Assembly (NCBI GenBank): GCA_014529385.2 | Contig: CM043957.1 | Coordinates: 72,136,381-72,200,380, forward strand | Length of the DNA stretch: 64,000 nucleotides | From: Adiantum capillus-veneris | Taxonomy: Eukaryota > Streptophyta > Polypodiopsida > Polypodiales > Pteridaceae | Direction of reading: 5' to 3' | Shown: piece after piece, positions 24,049-35,116 of the stretch | Position numbering within the stretch: position 1 is the stretch's first letter | Layout: each line of letters begins with the position of its first letter | Position numbers and translations under genes: made by a program | The notes under the pieces: model-generated | What the model was told of the DNA's origin: nothing | Database searches by the model: none | What the model saw: the letters and a program-made list of their open reading frames with translations, nothing else

Positions 24049-24053
24049 TACCT

Positions 24054-24362
24054 GACATCCCCTCAAGCAAGGGGACGACCATCAATGACTTCTAAAGTTG
24101 ATGGATTAGACTTCTCCACAAGTGGTATGCCTTGTTCTTTTGCAAATTCTTTGTCCATGAAGCACGCCATTGTGCTTAAATCTAGTAATGCTTCACAATC
24201 CATGTGCCTACCCAGCATATGGATCTTGACTGGTAGCATAAAACTTGAGGTGGAATTAGTGGGAAGAAAGAGACCATTTTTGCTTGTCTTTTGTCCAGCC
24301 GGTTGGTCTCTATTGGGGTTGGACGTCAATGTTTTCTGAACACGTTGAGGCCATTGCACCAT
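24054..24362 (-). pseudogene. Chromovirus protease, N-terminal part
   Basis: The frame holds FMLPVKIHMLGRHMDCEALL then DLSTMACFMDKEFAKEQGIP, the first half of a retropepsin. The usual DSGA is changed to DLST, so the catalytic Gly position is lost. It meets the Copia insertion at the TSD and continues at 16105. A TGA lies close to the junction. Confidence 0.85.
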
Positions 24363-25318
24363 GAACCTTCATGCTTCTCTTCCTTGGACACTATTGAACT
24401 ATGTGCCCCTGCTCTCCACAATACATACATAAGCCATTAATGCGTCACCTTTGCTTCTCCTGGGCTGAGAGAGCTTGAAACCGTGCTGAATCAATTTGCA
24501 TGGGCTCAATGCTTGATTCATGGCCCTGTTGAGGGTGTGTAGCCATTATGTGTCACTTTTGTTTGGGGTCGCAATGGTGCCCCAAGACGCATCTCTTGTC
24601 TCGTCTCAAATAGTCGATTATCACATCCTATTGCTTGAGAGATGAACTCGCTTAGTGTGTGAACCTTTGGCATAGTCAATAAAAGATCTTTTACGTCATC
24701 CTTTAATCCCCACCAAAATTGGCTAATGAAATATTCCTCATGCCAAGTCAGATCACAAGTGAGCTGTTGAGATTCAGATTCATAGACGGATGCAGGTCTT
24801 GATCCTTGGCGGATATTTCTATTTGGTTTCACCAACCCTTGCTCTATCAATATCCCCAAAGGTTTCAGAGAACTCCCACACAAAAGCTTCAAAGTCATGA
24901 AGAAGAGGAGATTCTTTTTCAAGTAAGGGAGAAAACCAGAAGAGAGCCGTACCCGAGAGGAGGGTCCCAATAAGGCCTACTTGAGAGGCATCATCTGGAT
25001 AACACTCTCATTGCATTCGAATGAAGAGACGCACTTGTTGGAGAAAACCTCTAAACTTTGATCTAGTCCCATTAAATTTTTCAGGCATGCTGACCTTCGG
25101 CTCCTTCTTATGTTGTTGAGAATAGCTAGATCTTGCAGCTTGTGCTTGATGTGTGCTTGTCTCTTGAAGCTCTTGAATTTGACATTGAAGATTTTGCAAT
25201 GCCGGTCCCAAGATTAGGGTTGCCCTGCTTGAAGTTGAGCGTTACTCTCCCGAAGTTCTTGTAACTGAGCTTGGATGCTTTGCAATGCGTTGATGACACC
25301 TTCCATCATCAGCTCCAT
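24363..25318 (-). pseudogene. Chromovirus gag with CCHC knuckle
   Basis: Begins at ATG 25318 (MELMMEGVINALQSIQAQ), a predicted coiled coil. A stop/frameshift near 25215 leads into KVSMPEKFNGTRSKFRGFLQ, and another break into the region with WHEEYFISQFWWGLKDDVKD and LLLTMPKVHTLSEFISQAIG, a typical chromovirus gag. A CCHC knuckle CMYCGEQGHIVQ-stop-C lies near 24395-24440, with a TAG just before the last Cys. At least three lesions. Confidence 0.85.
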
Positions 25319-25627
25319 GATGGCTTGAGAAGATTAAGGGATGGTAGTCTTGCCAAGCTGTTATGAGCGCGTATAGAGCTAGAAGAGAGCAAGAGGAGGC
25401 GCTCACAATGTACACGAACTTGGATTTGATGATAAGCTTAATATTGATTACAAGACTTAATACTTTATTAGGAGAGCTAGATACAAGACTTGGATTACAT
25501 GACTTCAGTACAAGACAAGGCTTTATTGCAAGGACAAGACTTGAACATGATAACTAGAAGAGGGATTCCCTCATAGGAGGCTCACAACTGGTGTTGGCAA
25601 GACTCAGGGGCTTGTGGCCCAAGACCC

Positions 25628-25636
25628 TTATTTATA
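25628..25636 (-). promoter_or_regulatory. TATA box of chromovirus LTR
   Basis: TATAAATAA on the minus strand, directly downstream of the heat-shock-element array and about 310 bp before the gag ATG. Confidence 0.65.
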
Positions 25637-25684
25637 CTAGTGCTTGAGGAGGTTAGGACTTTCTAGGTTGTTCTTGAGGAGGTA

Positions 25685-25992
25685 AGAATCTTCTAAAACC
25701 TTCTTGATACTTCTAGTTCTTCTAGAACCTTTTGGATCCTTCTTCAACTTTTTAGAGCTTTCCAAAAACTTCTAGATTCTTTCGAAATCTTCTCCAAGCT
25801 TCTAGAAACTTCTTGATCCTTCTAGTTCTTCTAGAACCTTCTAGATCCTTCTCCAACTTTCTAGAGCTTTCCAGAAACTTCTAGATTCTTTCGGAATGTT
25901 CTCCATGCTTCTAGAAACTTCTAGAATCTCCTTGATACTTTTAGAACTTCTAGAACCTTCTAGATCCTTCTAGATTCTTCTAGGGCCTTCTA
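25685..25992 (-). promoter_or_regulatory. Heat-shock element array
   Basis: At least seven TTCnnGAA units can be counted: TTCTAGAA at 25720, 25800, 25829, 25909, 25919 and 25948, and TTCCAGAA at 25869. At 25909-25926 the sequence TTCTAGAAACTTCTAGAA is four perfectly phased 5-bp modules, the consensus binding site for trimeric heat shock factor. Imperfect modules (TTCTAGATC, TTCTAGATTC) fill the gaps. The array is immediately upstream of the TATA box. Sequence and position are seen; heat responsiveness is inferred. Confidence 0.75.
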
Positions 25993-26073
25993 GCGATGAT
26001 GTAGGCGATGACATAGATGATGATGCAGGCAACGACTAACTCTCAAGCATCCATGACACAATTTATCATGACA

Positions 26074-26488
26074 TTCTTACATGAATACGTAGAGCTCTTA
26101 CATGTGGTTGCAACGCAACAGACGGCACTACAATGTGACAACCGACAAGGGAGATAGGAGCAGGAGAAGGAGAGAGGTGAGCATTGTAAGATCACATTGT
26201 GTATTTCATTATCCAAAACTTAATAAACACTTTACAAAGTTGGCTTTTATACCTTAGCAAAGGTTTCTTAGGTCAAAAACTAATCATCTGGGAGCTCTAA
26301 CCAAGTATTAACTAATACAATTTGGAAGCTTATAGCTTTGGCTCATAGATTACAATATCCATTCATAAAAAAGGAGTTACAGTATTCCCGATTTATCAAA
26401 AGAATAAGTGTTTTTATAATGAAGCTCCCAGAAAACATTACATAGGATAGCTTGTTGCTAACAGGTGTTGTTTGGACACCCACGTTAA
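26074..26488. other. No gene recognised
   Basis: About 415 bp of noncoding DNA between the LTR and the next minus-strand remnant. I see no features in it. Confidence 0.5.
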
Positions 26489-28496
26489 CTAAATCTCTTG
26501 AAGCATCAAAAGCAATCCTTTGAAGCAAATCATCAAACAAACTATTGTCACGAGCTTGTCTAGAGTATTTTTCTCCAAGTCACCCACTAAGTCATGTTTA
26601 CCTTTCCTTTCTAGGTTGTGCAAGCAAAGACAAAGGGATCCAATCATTTCATTTGGATCAAAGGGCCAAAAACCTATTAGTGCAAAGTGTCTATATTTGC
26701 CATGACCATGCTTGTGAATTATCACACTTTTCAAGGACACTTGCAACTGCCGTGTGTTGTCCACATCCTTTGGCTTAGTCCTCAATTGAGGAATTTATAA
26801 TTTTTTAGTCCATTTTGTCATGGGGATGATGCATACATATTGTTTAGGAGACATTTTTGAGTACTTGCACCACCCATAGTACAAGTTTTTGCAACTTTAT
26901 TGTTGTTTCATGTGTTCCCTCTACTCCCCCATGATCTTGTTGTTCTTTTCGGACTTTGTAGCACCCAAGCGTGTTTGAATTCCACTACACAAGCTGCACT
27001 TAGAGAATTAACTTTTGACAATGAAACATGGTTTGAAATCATTGCTTCATAAGCTATTTAATGTAGATAATGGTAAGCTTTTATATTCAGTGGATCCAAA
27101 TTTTTTATTAACCTCTCCATGGATTTCAACATGTATGTACATCTTTGGAATTACAAGTAAGGTCTCCTTGGTACCATCTGCTACCGTTCTACTCTTGTGA
27201 GACATTTGTTTTGAATTATAATTGAAAAAATCTCGAATAATAGCTTTTCCCATTTTGACATGGTCCCTTGACCTTTCGACATGGCCAATGCTCCCATGCA
27301 AGAATACCCACACTCTTGCATTAAATTGTTTCTTGTACCTATAAAATGATTTCTTTGGAATTACATGAATCTCATACCATACCCTACAATAAATCTCATT
27401 TCCATTCAATGAGAAAATGTACAACATCTTTGCATGTGGATTGATACGTTGAGTTATCCCAGATGTATCATATTGATAGTTAGTACGTGCTTGTTGACAT
27501 TGGCTCCAAAATTCCCTTCTTAGAGACATTAACATCCAACAGTCTGCTAACTGACAACATTCTTTCCACAATGATTAATAGTTGACACTTGTTTCATATA
27601 CTCAAAACACATGTTTCTTGATGTTGTTGGCTATCTAGTCACATTTTTTGGTTTCCTATTGCTCATACTATACTTTCTCTTGCTGGATGAAGGTGCCCCA
27701 AGTTTTAGGTCATTATCTATTAGCATCCCAACCATCCCTATCCAACTCATGCTACACAACATCATCACTACACAATGTTGTGCCATCCAAAAAATCTCCT
27801 CTATAATTGACCATGCAACAAGGCTAGCACTATTTACACTTATTGAGCTACTTATTGTAGCATCCTCATTACCACCACACCAGCATTGTTGTCCCCAAGA
27901 AATTCTAAGTTAATTGCATGAATTGGCATGATAGAAATAAAATCCCTTCACCCATACACCTAATCCTACCTTCATTCCATAGTTGAACTCTCTTATCTTT
28001 CCACGACTCTTGGTCCAACATGTTATCTTGCACAAATGCTAATGCTCTGGTTCACTTTAGTGTTCTATATCAACAATGGGACTCAGAGGTTGCGAATTGG
28101 TTCAATCTCTATGTCAATGAAATGTACTGACTCTTGAATCCACTTCACTACATTGTCAATTTCATCAAGTATGATATATGCATCCATGTTTGTAATTGGA
28201 AATGGAATTTCATGACAAATACAATCCTTTATTGCAATGGTGATATTTCCATGACCAATGGTTACCCATGGCTTAATCCATTGGGGTCAATTGCAACCAC
28301 ACAAGCACTTTCTCAAAAACAATGAGTTCCACCTTTGCACCTATAGAAAAGGGCCATTTTTGGAACATGCACTAATAGAGAGAGCATGTCAAAAAGAGAT
28401 AATATAGCAATTTCATCAATATAAATTAAAGAGGATCTAGCATAAGATCTGGACATTTGTCCAAAAATCATATTTTTTTGAGTGTGGCAAGGCACC
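26489..28496 (-). pseudogene. Decayed multi-piece protein, possibly a transposase
   Basis: Three minus-strand pieces in consistent order: 28496-28313 (RSYARSSLIYIDEIAILSLF), 27571-27047 (CRVWYEIHVIPKKSFYRYKK, ARVWVFLHGSIGHVERSRDH, DGTKETLLVIPKMYIHVEIH) and 26785-26489 (HGKYRHFALIGFWPFDPNEM). The middle piece resembles, from memory, repetitive transposase-like proteins with an 'IHGIPKSxFYRYK' signature, but I cannot name the family with certainty. Stops and frameshifts abound between the pieces. The repeated-family look and decay suggest mobile-element origin. Confidence 0.4.
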
Positions 28497-28549
28497 TAAA
28501 CTATTAAATAGCTCTATAAGTACATTGGGTATAATATGCTAATTGTGAC

Positions 28550-30450
28550 ATAGCTCCCTTTAGCACTAAGATTGTTGAGATTTGGATAGCTAGTCAAATT
28601 GTGTGTACTAAATTTTTGATAAAAGCATCACAGTTTTATGAGATTTCACATAAGAATTTGATATATTCTCAAGTCCACATTGAAGTATAATAACATTATG
28701 AAAAGAAAATGTGTGTACTTATCTTGAATCTGACCTAATTTTCATGTATTGAGACATGTTGAGATTGGAACAATCGACCAAATATCATCAAATAGTTCTT
28801 TACATAAGAGCACTACAGTCTATGAATTTTTGTACTAGAGTTGAGGGTAATTTTTGTGCAATGGAAGCTTGGCGCTAGCATCATGAACATTTGTAGGCAA
28901 CCTCAACTAGCTATTAAGCTCCATGAGATTTAGCCGATCATTTAGACATCATGCATAGATCCAACTATTAGACTTTGGCAAGCACTATGTATACTTATCC
29001 ATGTATACTTATGCTGAATATAAATTTACTTTCATAAATAGTTCAATGGCTTCAACATAGATGTCCACCAATTCTAGTACACATACTTGATTTGAGTTCA
29101 AATCACTTCTAGTGCAAAAGAATCTTGGGGCTAGTATATTTAGTCTATGAAATATATCACACCTAGAAATTAAGTCCCATGAGAGTTGTCCAGCCATCCA
29201 ATCCTTGTGTACTCAAACCAATGAGTTCACATTGGTTCTAGTACACGTATGTGTAACATGTCTCAAAGCCACATAGTAGTGTCTTGAACCTCTGCAAGCC
29301 AACCTAGCTATCACTCATCTCAATGTGATTTGGCTAGTCGTCCAAAACTTGTATAGTCACTATCATGTGTTATCAAAATTTGTTCCTTTTTATGAATATG
29401 TATACTTTTTCTCTAGATAACACGATTGTTTTGAGCATCAAGGCAATTGAGATTTGGATAGCCATTTTATTTTGAAAGAACTAATTTGATTAGCATCACC
29501 AGGTTTAATGAGGTAATGCACCAGAGTCCACAAGACCTCAATTGCAATGGAAAATCGGCACTTGCATACCATGTATTTATAAGAAAACTAGACTAACCAT
29601 CAAGCTCCTTGAGATTTGGCCAGTTGTCCAAATCTCATGTATAATTATCACTCTATGCAATCAATCTTCATCCCTTATAGGATGTGAATGCATCGAGACT
29701 ACTAGACATTGGTAAGGAATTATGTAAAGTTAGTTTGAACTTATCATCGTTTCCATGAGCATATTGAGATTTTCAAGACATGGGGTCACATTGGTTCTAG
29801 TGCACATATGTGTAACATGTCTTGAAACAATATGGTAAAATCTTGTACCTTTGCTATCTTGAACCCTTGAGCTTTGACCGGTCATCCAAATCTAATACAA
29901 ATGCATCACCATGTACTATCAACCCTCATCCCTTTTGAGGGGCATCAATGTACCCATACCAATGAACATAATTAAATACCAATATTATGTTGAGAATAAC
30001 AAGCTTTTTGTGAGCATCAAAACAATTGAGATTTGGAATGGTGTCCAATTCTTGTGCAGGTATGTTTTTGATAGAAGCACCGAACTTAATGATGCACTAC
30101 ATTAAAACTGACATGAGCTAAAGTGCAATGAAAGCTTCAGACTACTTATTTAGTCTTTAAGCTTTACCAATTATAAAGTTCAATGAGATACAGTCAGTTG
30201 TCAAAATCTCATGCATAGGTATCACTTCATTCTGTCAACTCTTACCCCTTGTTGTAGATGCTATTGCATCATGACTACCAAACCTTGGCAAGGCACTATG
30301 TAAACTTAGTTTGAATTTACCATACTTTATATAAGCATATTAAGGGCTTCAACACATGGGTCAAATATCACATAAATATAGTACCATGTTTTATAAACCC
30401 TCATCCTTTTTGAGGGGTGCCAAGGTATTCTATTTTTGCAAGGAAACTAC
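28550..30450 (+). repeat. Degenerate tandem array, ~155-bp monomer
   Basis: A recurring core like TGAGATTTGG-x-AG-x-TGTCCAAATC appears near 28573, 28759, 28926, 29170, 29321, 29452, 29610, 29765, 29871, 30025, 30182 and 30345. Most intervals are 150-165 bp. A second block (CTCATCCCTTTTGAGGGG and variants) recurs near 29660, 29925, 30240 and 30395, hinting at a two-monomer unit. Copies are strongly diverged. No coding is visible. Confidence 0.55.
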
Positions 30451-30529
30451 ACCAACAATTGAGTATTGACACTATGTACACGTATGTTGATTTTCTTAAA
30501 GTTTTTGATTAAGACATTTAGGACTTAGG

Positions 30530-30800
30530 AATTAGAGTACTCCAACTCCATTCAGGGTTTGGGACTTGGGACTTATGAATTTGGGATAAGGGATTAGGGT
30601 TTTAAGTTTATGGATAGGTTTGAGACTTAGGTTTAGCCAACGTAGTGTAGCATTTGAAGTTTGATGCATATAGTTTAGATTTTATAGTTAGGGATTAGGG
30701 TTTGAAGTTTAAGATCCCAAGTTTGGAACTCAGGGGTTAGAATTGATGGTTTAGAGTTTTTTATTTAGGATTTAGGGTCCAAGATTTGAGGATTGATTTC
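30530..30800 (+). repeat. Degenerate telomere-like TTTAGGG-rich stretch
   Basis: Repeated variants such as GGGATTAGGGTTT, TTAGGTTTAG, AGGATTTAGGGT and GGGACTTGGGACTT are scattered over about 270 bp. This may be a decayed interstitial telomeric tract (plant unit TTTAGGG) or simple GT-rich DNA. Confidence 0.35.
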
Positions 30801-32100
30801 TTAACTCTAAGATTGCTAAACTTCAAGATTGTTTTTCTTCCTTGTGGACCTAGACCCCTTGTTTGCTATTTTATCCTCCACTTCATTTCATGAAGGATTT
30901 GGAAAGAGATTGACTTTGGCCAAATTATGTAAGTGGGGTAGTTTAGTAGATGTTCAAAAGAGTAAAAGAAATCCTACATATGCATAAAGGCAGATTGATT
31001 ACCATGGCTTCCATAAGTTCAATAGACTTTCCTTGGCTATTAAATGGACAAAATATATTCCTACTCAAATGTGAAAATTTCACATAGAAGACAATTTTTT
31101 CAATCAAATTTTGGCACTTGGAGTATTGGAATTATGGTACCACTATAGTTAGGTAGAGATCTAGAAAGGATAAAACTATCTGGAGAAACCTTGATCAAAG
31201 ATACAAGACAAAGGGGGTTAAAATTATAGCAATTATAGGAGTCTAAAAAAAAGGATGTGCAAATTTCAAGTTCTCAAATTTACGCATTAGACTCCAAGTA
31301 TGAGTATGGGAAGCCTAAGGTAAAATTTAAATTTACCAAAGAAAGTCTAAATTTAGCAGGTTTTGGGACTAGCTTTGTGGTACCTCCCAACAACTGTGCT
31401 AAGTTTTTGCAAGGGAGGTGAAGCTTTAAAGCCCAGGGATAAGTCTAAGTCTAGCAAAGTTTGTCCTTATTTACTAGGTCCTAAATTAATAGGCAGACTC
31501 TAGTCCGTGTCAGCTTCCTAGAGCCTCCAAAGCATAATGCAAAGGTATTGCGCATGAGCTAGTTAAATTAAAGTTAAGTCTATGGTTTTTAATTAATGGA
31601 AGGAAAAATTTAAATACAAAGCTTAAATCACTACTAACATATTTAGAAATTTGACACTAGTCCTTCTCTTCTAAGTTTGGCTAGGCCACATATCCAAAGT
31701 AGCTTGCACTTGCTTTATGAGAAGTTGGGCATGGCCGAAGAAGATTCATGCCTTGACATCATTAATCTTTCTAAAAGCTTTGCATAATTTGATGGATCCT
31801 TCAAGAGCGATCCCATAAATGTCAAAAACAAGTCTCATCACATTTTAATCTTTCTTTGTAGGAGGTTGATCCGGAGGCTTATCCCCTTTAGGAGGATAGT
31901 TAAAGCAGTTGTGTCTTATCTAGAAACATTTAAGTTATTTCAAAGAAGCCAAATTCAAAAAATGCACAACTAAAACCAGATGAAGAAGCAGTGTCACCAA
32001 GTTCCACATCAAACTCAAGATCAGGGAAGGACATGGATACAACAAAATGTCAATGGTCTCTACAGTGATCACATTCATCATATGTAGATAAACAAGATTA
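30801..32100. other. No gene recognised
   Basis: AT-rich DNA with no frame of note and no recognised motif. It may be part of the decayed element that ends at 35117. Confidence 0.4.
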
Positions 32101-32400
32101 AAAATCATAGTTCAGCTGTGATTTATCCCTATGCAACAAGAAATCTAATGTCTTATGGCACATGGATAATGATGGAAAAGCCACAAATCACTGAGCTAGA
32201 AGAAATAATTTATACAAGTTCAAAAATATATATTCCTAACTTTGGCATGGTAGAAACCGTCCTCAAGTTGAGTACTTGGAGTTCAAGGATACATTCTACA
32301 TAATCAGGTCCCACCACATCAAGGAGATTCTGGTCCTAACAAAAATTTGGATGAACATTTTCTTTTGAAAACAACCAAAAACTTCAATAACAACAATAGT
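32100..32400 (+). pseudogene. Degenerate post-integrase protease-like domain
   Basis: The frame at 32118 reads YATRNLMSYGTWIMM, which lines up by eye with AQENLISYRLYKQL of the second protease domain at 61.88 kb. One frame over, DTFYIIRSHHIKEILVLTKI lines up with HKFYVVEDESTQHPMLLGQP. The aspartate triplet is lost. This supports a decayed relative of the gypsy element at 55-63 kb in the same orientation. Confidence 0.45.
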
Positions 32401-33860
32401 AATAGACTCCAAAGCTTCTCAAGTCCATACAAAGAAGAAACAACCAACCATAGCAAAAAAAGGTAAAGCTAAAAAAGACACTGAAGCAGATCAACCTTGC
32501 AAGTCAACTTTTCCTTCAATGAGTCTTCCTCAAACTTTCACACAGACTCTACATCAAAAGACACACCATCAACAATGCAATGGAAACCTAAGAAAAAAAT
32601 TTATCAACCAAAGTTTTGATCACAACAAAGCCTCCAAAGAAAGACAAAAAGAACCCAAGTGTTAGTATCCAAAGAGCACATCAAAGTCAAAGATCCAACA
32701 AGTTCAACATCAAATAATTCAATCACTAATCAAGGATACTTTCAAGGAAACACTAATGTTTGGGCCAAAAAGCCTAAAGTAATAGCCTAGACCTACAGGG
32801 AAAAAGCTGCACAAAGAGCAAGCCGACTATCAACAAAAGACAAACACCTCAATCAGGAGAAAGACCTGGGGAGTCCACTATGTAAAAATTGCTTATTTTA
32901 CGAGCGAACAAGAGGTATTTAAATAATTCCTTACATGTATATTTTCAAGTATTATATGTACCCCTTATGTATGCATTTTTGTAAAAAAACTAACCCTTAT
33001 GTAAGAAAATTTTTACTTTCTAAATTAAAAAACCCTTTATGTAAGTACATAAAAAAAGCTCATTTTCCCTTTATTTAAGTACATAAAAAAGAGCTCATTT
33101 TTTAAAAAACTTACCTAATTATAAATACCTTATTTTGTTCACACATGCTATCTTAGGATGCCCAAGGGAGAAAGAACAACTACAAAATACAGAAGAAGAG
33201 ACCTTCAATAAGAAGTAAGCAATGCGCCAAGTATGGGTACCAAAGTCAAAATTCTACCAAGCTACCCAAAAAATACATGTGAAGAAGCAGATAATTCCAA
33301 TCAAGCTACTAGAAGAAAAAGTATTTTATGAAGGTAACTCTCAAATATGGTTACCAAGAGTAGTATCTCAACCTAGAACAACAAAGATCAGTCATGTAGC
33401 ACAAAATTTCACCAAAAGGCAAGAAATCACAACCAAGAGCCAATCAAAGCCAATCACAACCAAGGGTGATGAAACCTCTAGATGGATACCTCATCTTCTA
33501 CTACAAAAGCAAAGCTTTTAGAGCGGTAATAATCATATATGGGTACCAAAGCCTAGTGTTTGTCAAGTCATCGAGAAAAAAGGGTGGATGCAAATGAAAA
33601 TCATAGGGGGACAAAAAACTAGGTTTCAAAATTACTATTGGAAACTCAAAAAGAGAGCGCACACAAACAACTACAACCGCTTCTCATGGGAAAGGCTCAT
33701 CAACTCCTATGATAGTCAAAGGATATGTTTCACAAAGTAGTGTCAACATACGAAAAACAAGTCAAGAGGAGCAAAAGTATGCCAATCTACTTGACAAAAT
33801 GGTGGCATCCAAAGCCAAAAAATGAAAAAGGCCTAAATATCAAGAACCTATGGAATTGGG
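32401..33860 (+). pseudogene. Tail region with W-x-P-K motifs
   Basis: Basic, low-complexity coding remnant following the protease-like piece. Motifs: VWAKKPK near 32755, QVWVPKSK near 33230, QIWLPRV near 33344, RWIPHL near 33482 and HIWVPKP near 33533. The same motif type occupies the same place in the plus-strand element at 62.25-62.65 kb. The clearest open stretch is 33222-33521. Function unknown. Confidence 0.55.
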
Positions 33861-35103
33861 TTTTTGGCCTTGAATATGTACATCCAAGTCTCCATTAAAA
33901 ATACATGGCATAAGAGTTAGAATCAGGCAGCTAAGCCAATAAATGAGTGAAGAGTTAGTCCCAAAGCTTCAAGTAACATTCTCTGTGCTCTGAGAGTTTT
34001 ATCTATTCTAGGTATTTCTCAAGATGAAAGAGTTGGTAATATTTATGTTGTGTCACTGATGCTGGTATAGGTGGGCATGAGAGTCAACGTCCATGTATTT
34101 TAAGTCTAGTGAAGTGAAGGAGGAGGTCCAAAAGACACTCACACATTGAGTACATTGAGGTATGAGTGGAGAAGCTTCTACATAAAAAACCCTTCTTGGA
34201 AACATGGAAGCTATTGCGACGTCCTTTGATGTCACATGGCCTACATTTGTTCTTTGAAGCACCCATCAACTCCACCTCTTACATTGTATAGGCTTGTGTT
34301 TGACAAATTTCTCATATGCATATAGAGTATCTCATAATTGGCACTTGCATTAGACACTCTTTCTTTGCTTCTCTTAAGCACTCACCTTGCACATGTACTT
34401 AAATTCCAATTGCTCAAATCCAATAAGATCATGTACCAAAGGCACTTTTTTCCCACCGGGTTATTTCCCTTTGGTTATCAGTATTAGACCCTAATCTAGC
34501 AACACTCATCACTACCTTCTTGTATATACTCCTTCTCCATTAGTAATAAGGAAATTACTACCCAACTCAATCGTCAAAGAGAGCCACAATTACAGGTCTC
34601 CACATGTTTTTTGAGAGAAACTCTTATCTTCAAAAACAATAACAAATCTCCATCAAACAATGGCAAGTCCAAGACTGGCATACAAGAAATGAAAAATTTA
34701 GCAAAAGATCTATAAACAACAATAATAAGGAGCTCACACAATGCTTCAAAGTTAGCAAACTATTGCAGACAATTTGCATTCTAGTGAAACCAAGAGCAAG
34801 ATCCATCATCAAGTCAATGACCCACAGAAGCTCAGTTTCCACAAAGGCAAGCAACAACAAAATCCATCTTTATGGCCAAAGAGGCAACAAAGAGGAGAAT
34901 GTGCAATCAAATACAACATCATTTCAACAATTGAATCCCATCTCCATATCAAAAGAACACAGCAGATGTGAATCACTCAAGAAAGGGGGGAGCTTCATCA
35001 ACTACAAATAAATTTAAAATCTAAATAAAAACCTTCAAAACAAAGTTGAAGAAAATCCCAAAAACAAGATTTCACTTGCTTGTGTCAAGGGATGACACAA
35101 GCT
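33861..35103 (+). other. 3' noncoding region of decayed plus-strand element
   Basis: No recognisable domain. The Ser/Lys-rich frame 34763-35011 is not assignable. It ends at a polypurine tract. Confidence 0.4.
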
Positions 35104-35116
35104 AGGAAGGGGGGAA
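35104..35116 (+). other. Polypurine tract
   Basis: AGGAAGGGGGGAA directly before TGTTGGCG, a typical PPT-LTR junction for a plus-strand LTR element. Confidence 0.7.

Larger units (their letters stand above)
16106..24053 (-). mobile_element. Ty1/copia retrotransposon with 5-bp TSD
   Basis: A structurally complete but mutated Copia element of 7,938 bp (16111-24048) bounded by target duplications TACCT at 16106-16110 and 24049-24053. It lies on the minus strand: 5' LTR at right, PBS, gag, protease, integrase, RT, RNase H, PPT, 3' LTR at left. The two 192-bp LTRs differ at about five positions by eye (~97% identical), implying a fairly recent insertion. It interrupts the chromovirus protease and is itself interrupted by a solo LTR at 19039-21740. 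Coding damage: one frameshift, and TAA, TAG and TGA stops. Confidence 0.95.
25359..26073 (-). mobile_element. Chromovirus 5' LTR with heat-shock-type promoter
   Basis: Inferred 715-bp LTR upstream of gag: in minus orientation it starts TGTCATGA at 26073 and ends CATAACA at 25359, short inverted ends being usual. U3 holds a dense array of TTCnnGAA elements, then TATAAATAA at 25636-25628, then a ~270-bp R/U5-like stretch. No matching second LTR is visible in the window, and the PBS could not be matched to a tRNA, so the exact edges are inferred. Confidence 0.6.

Noticed and set aside
25650-25992. Simple CT-rich microsatellite
   Set aside because: The repeats are not dinucleotide; they are ordered TTCnnGAA modules upstream of a TATA box, better explained as heat-shock elements.
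28550-30450. CRISPR-like array
   Set aside because: Repeat units are long, diverged and without regular short spacers; the context is a plant nuclear genome.
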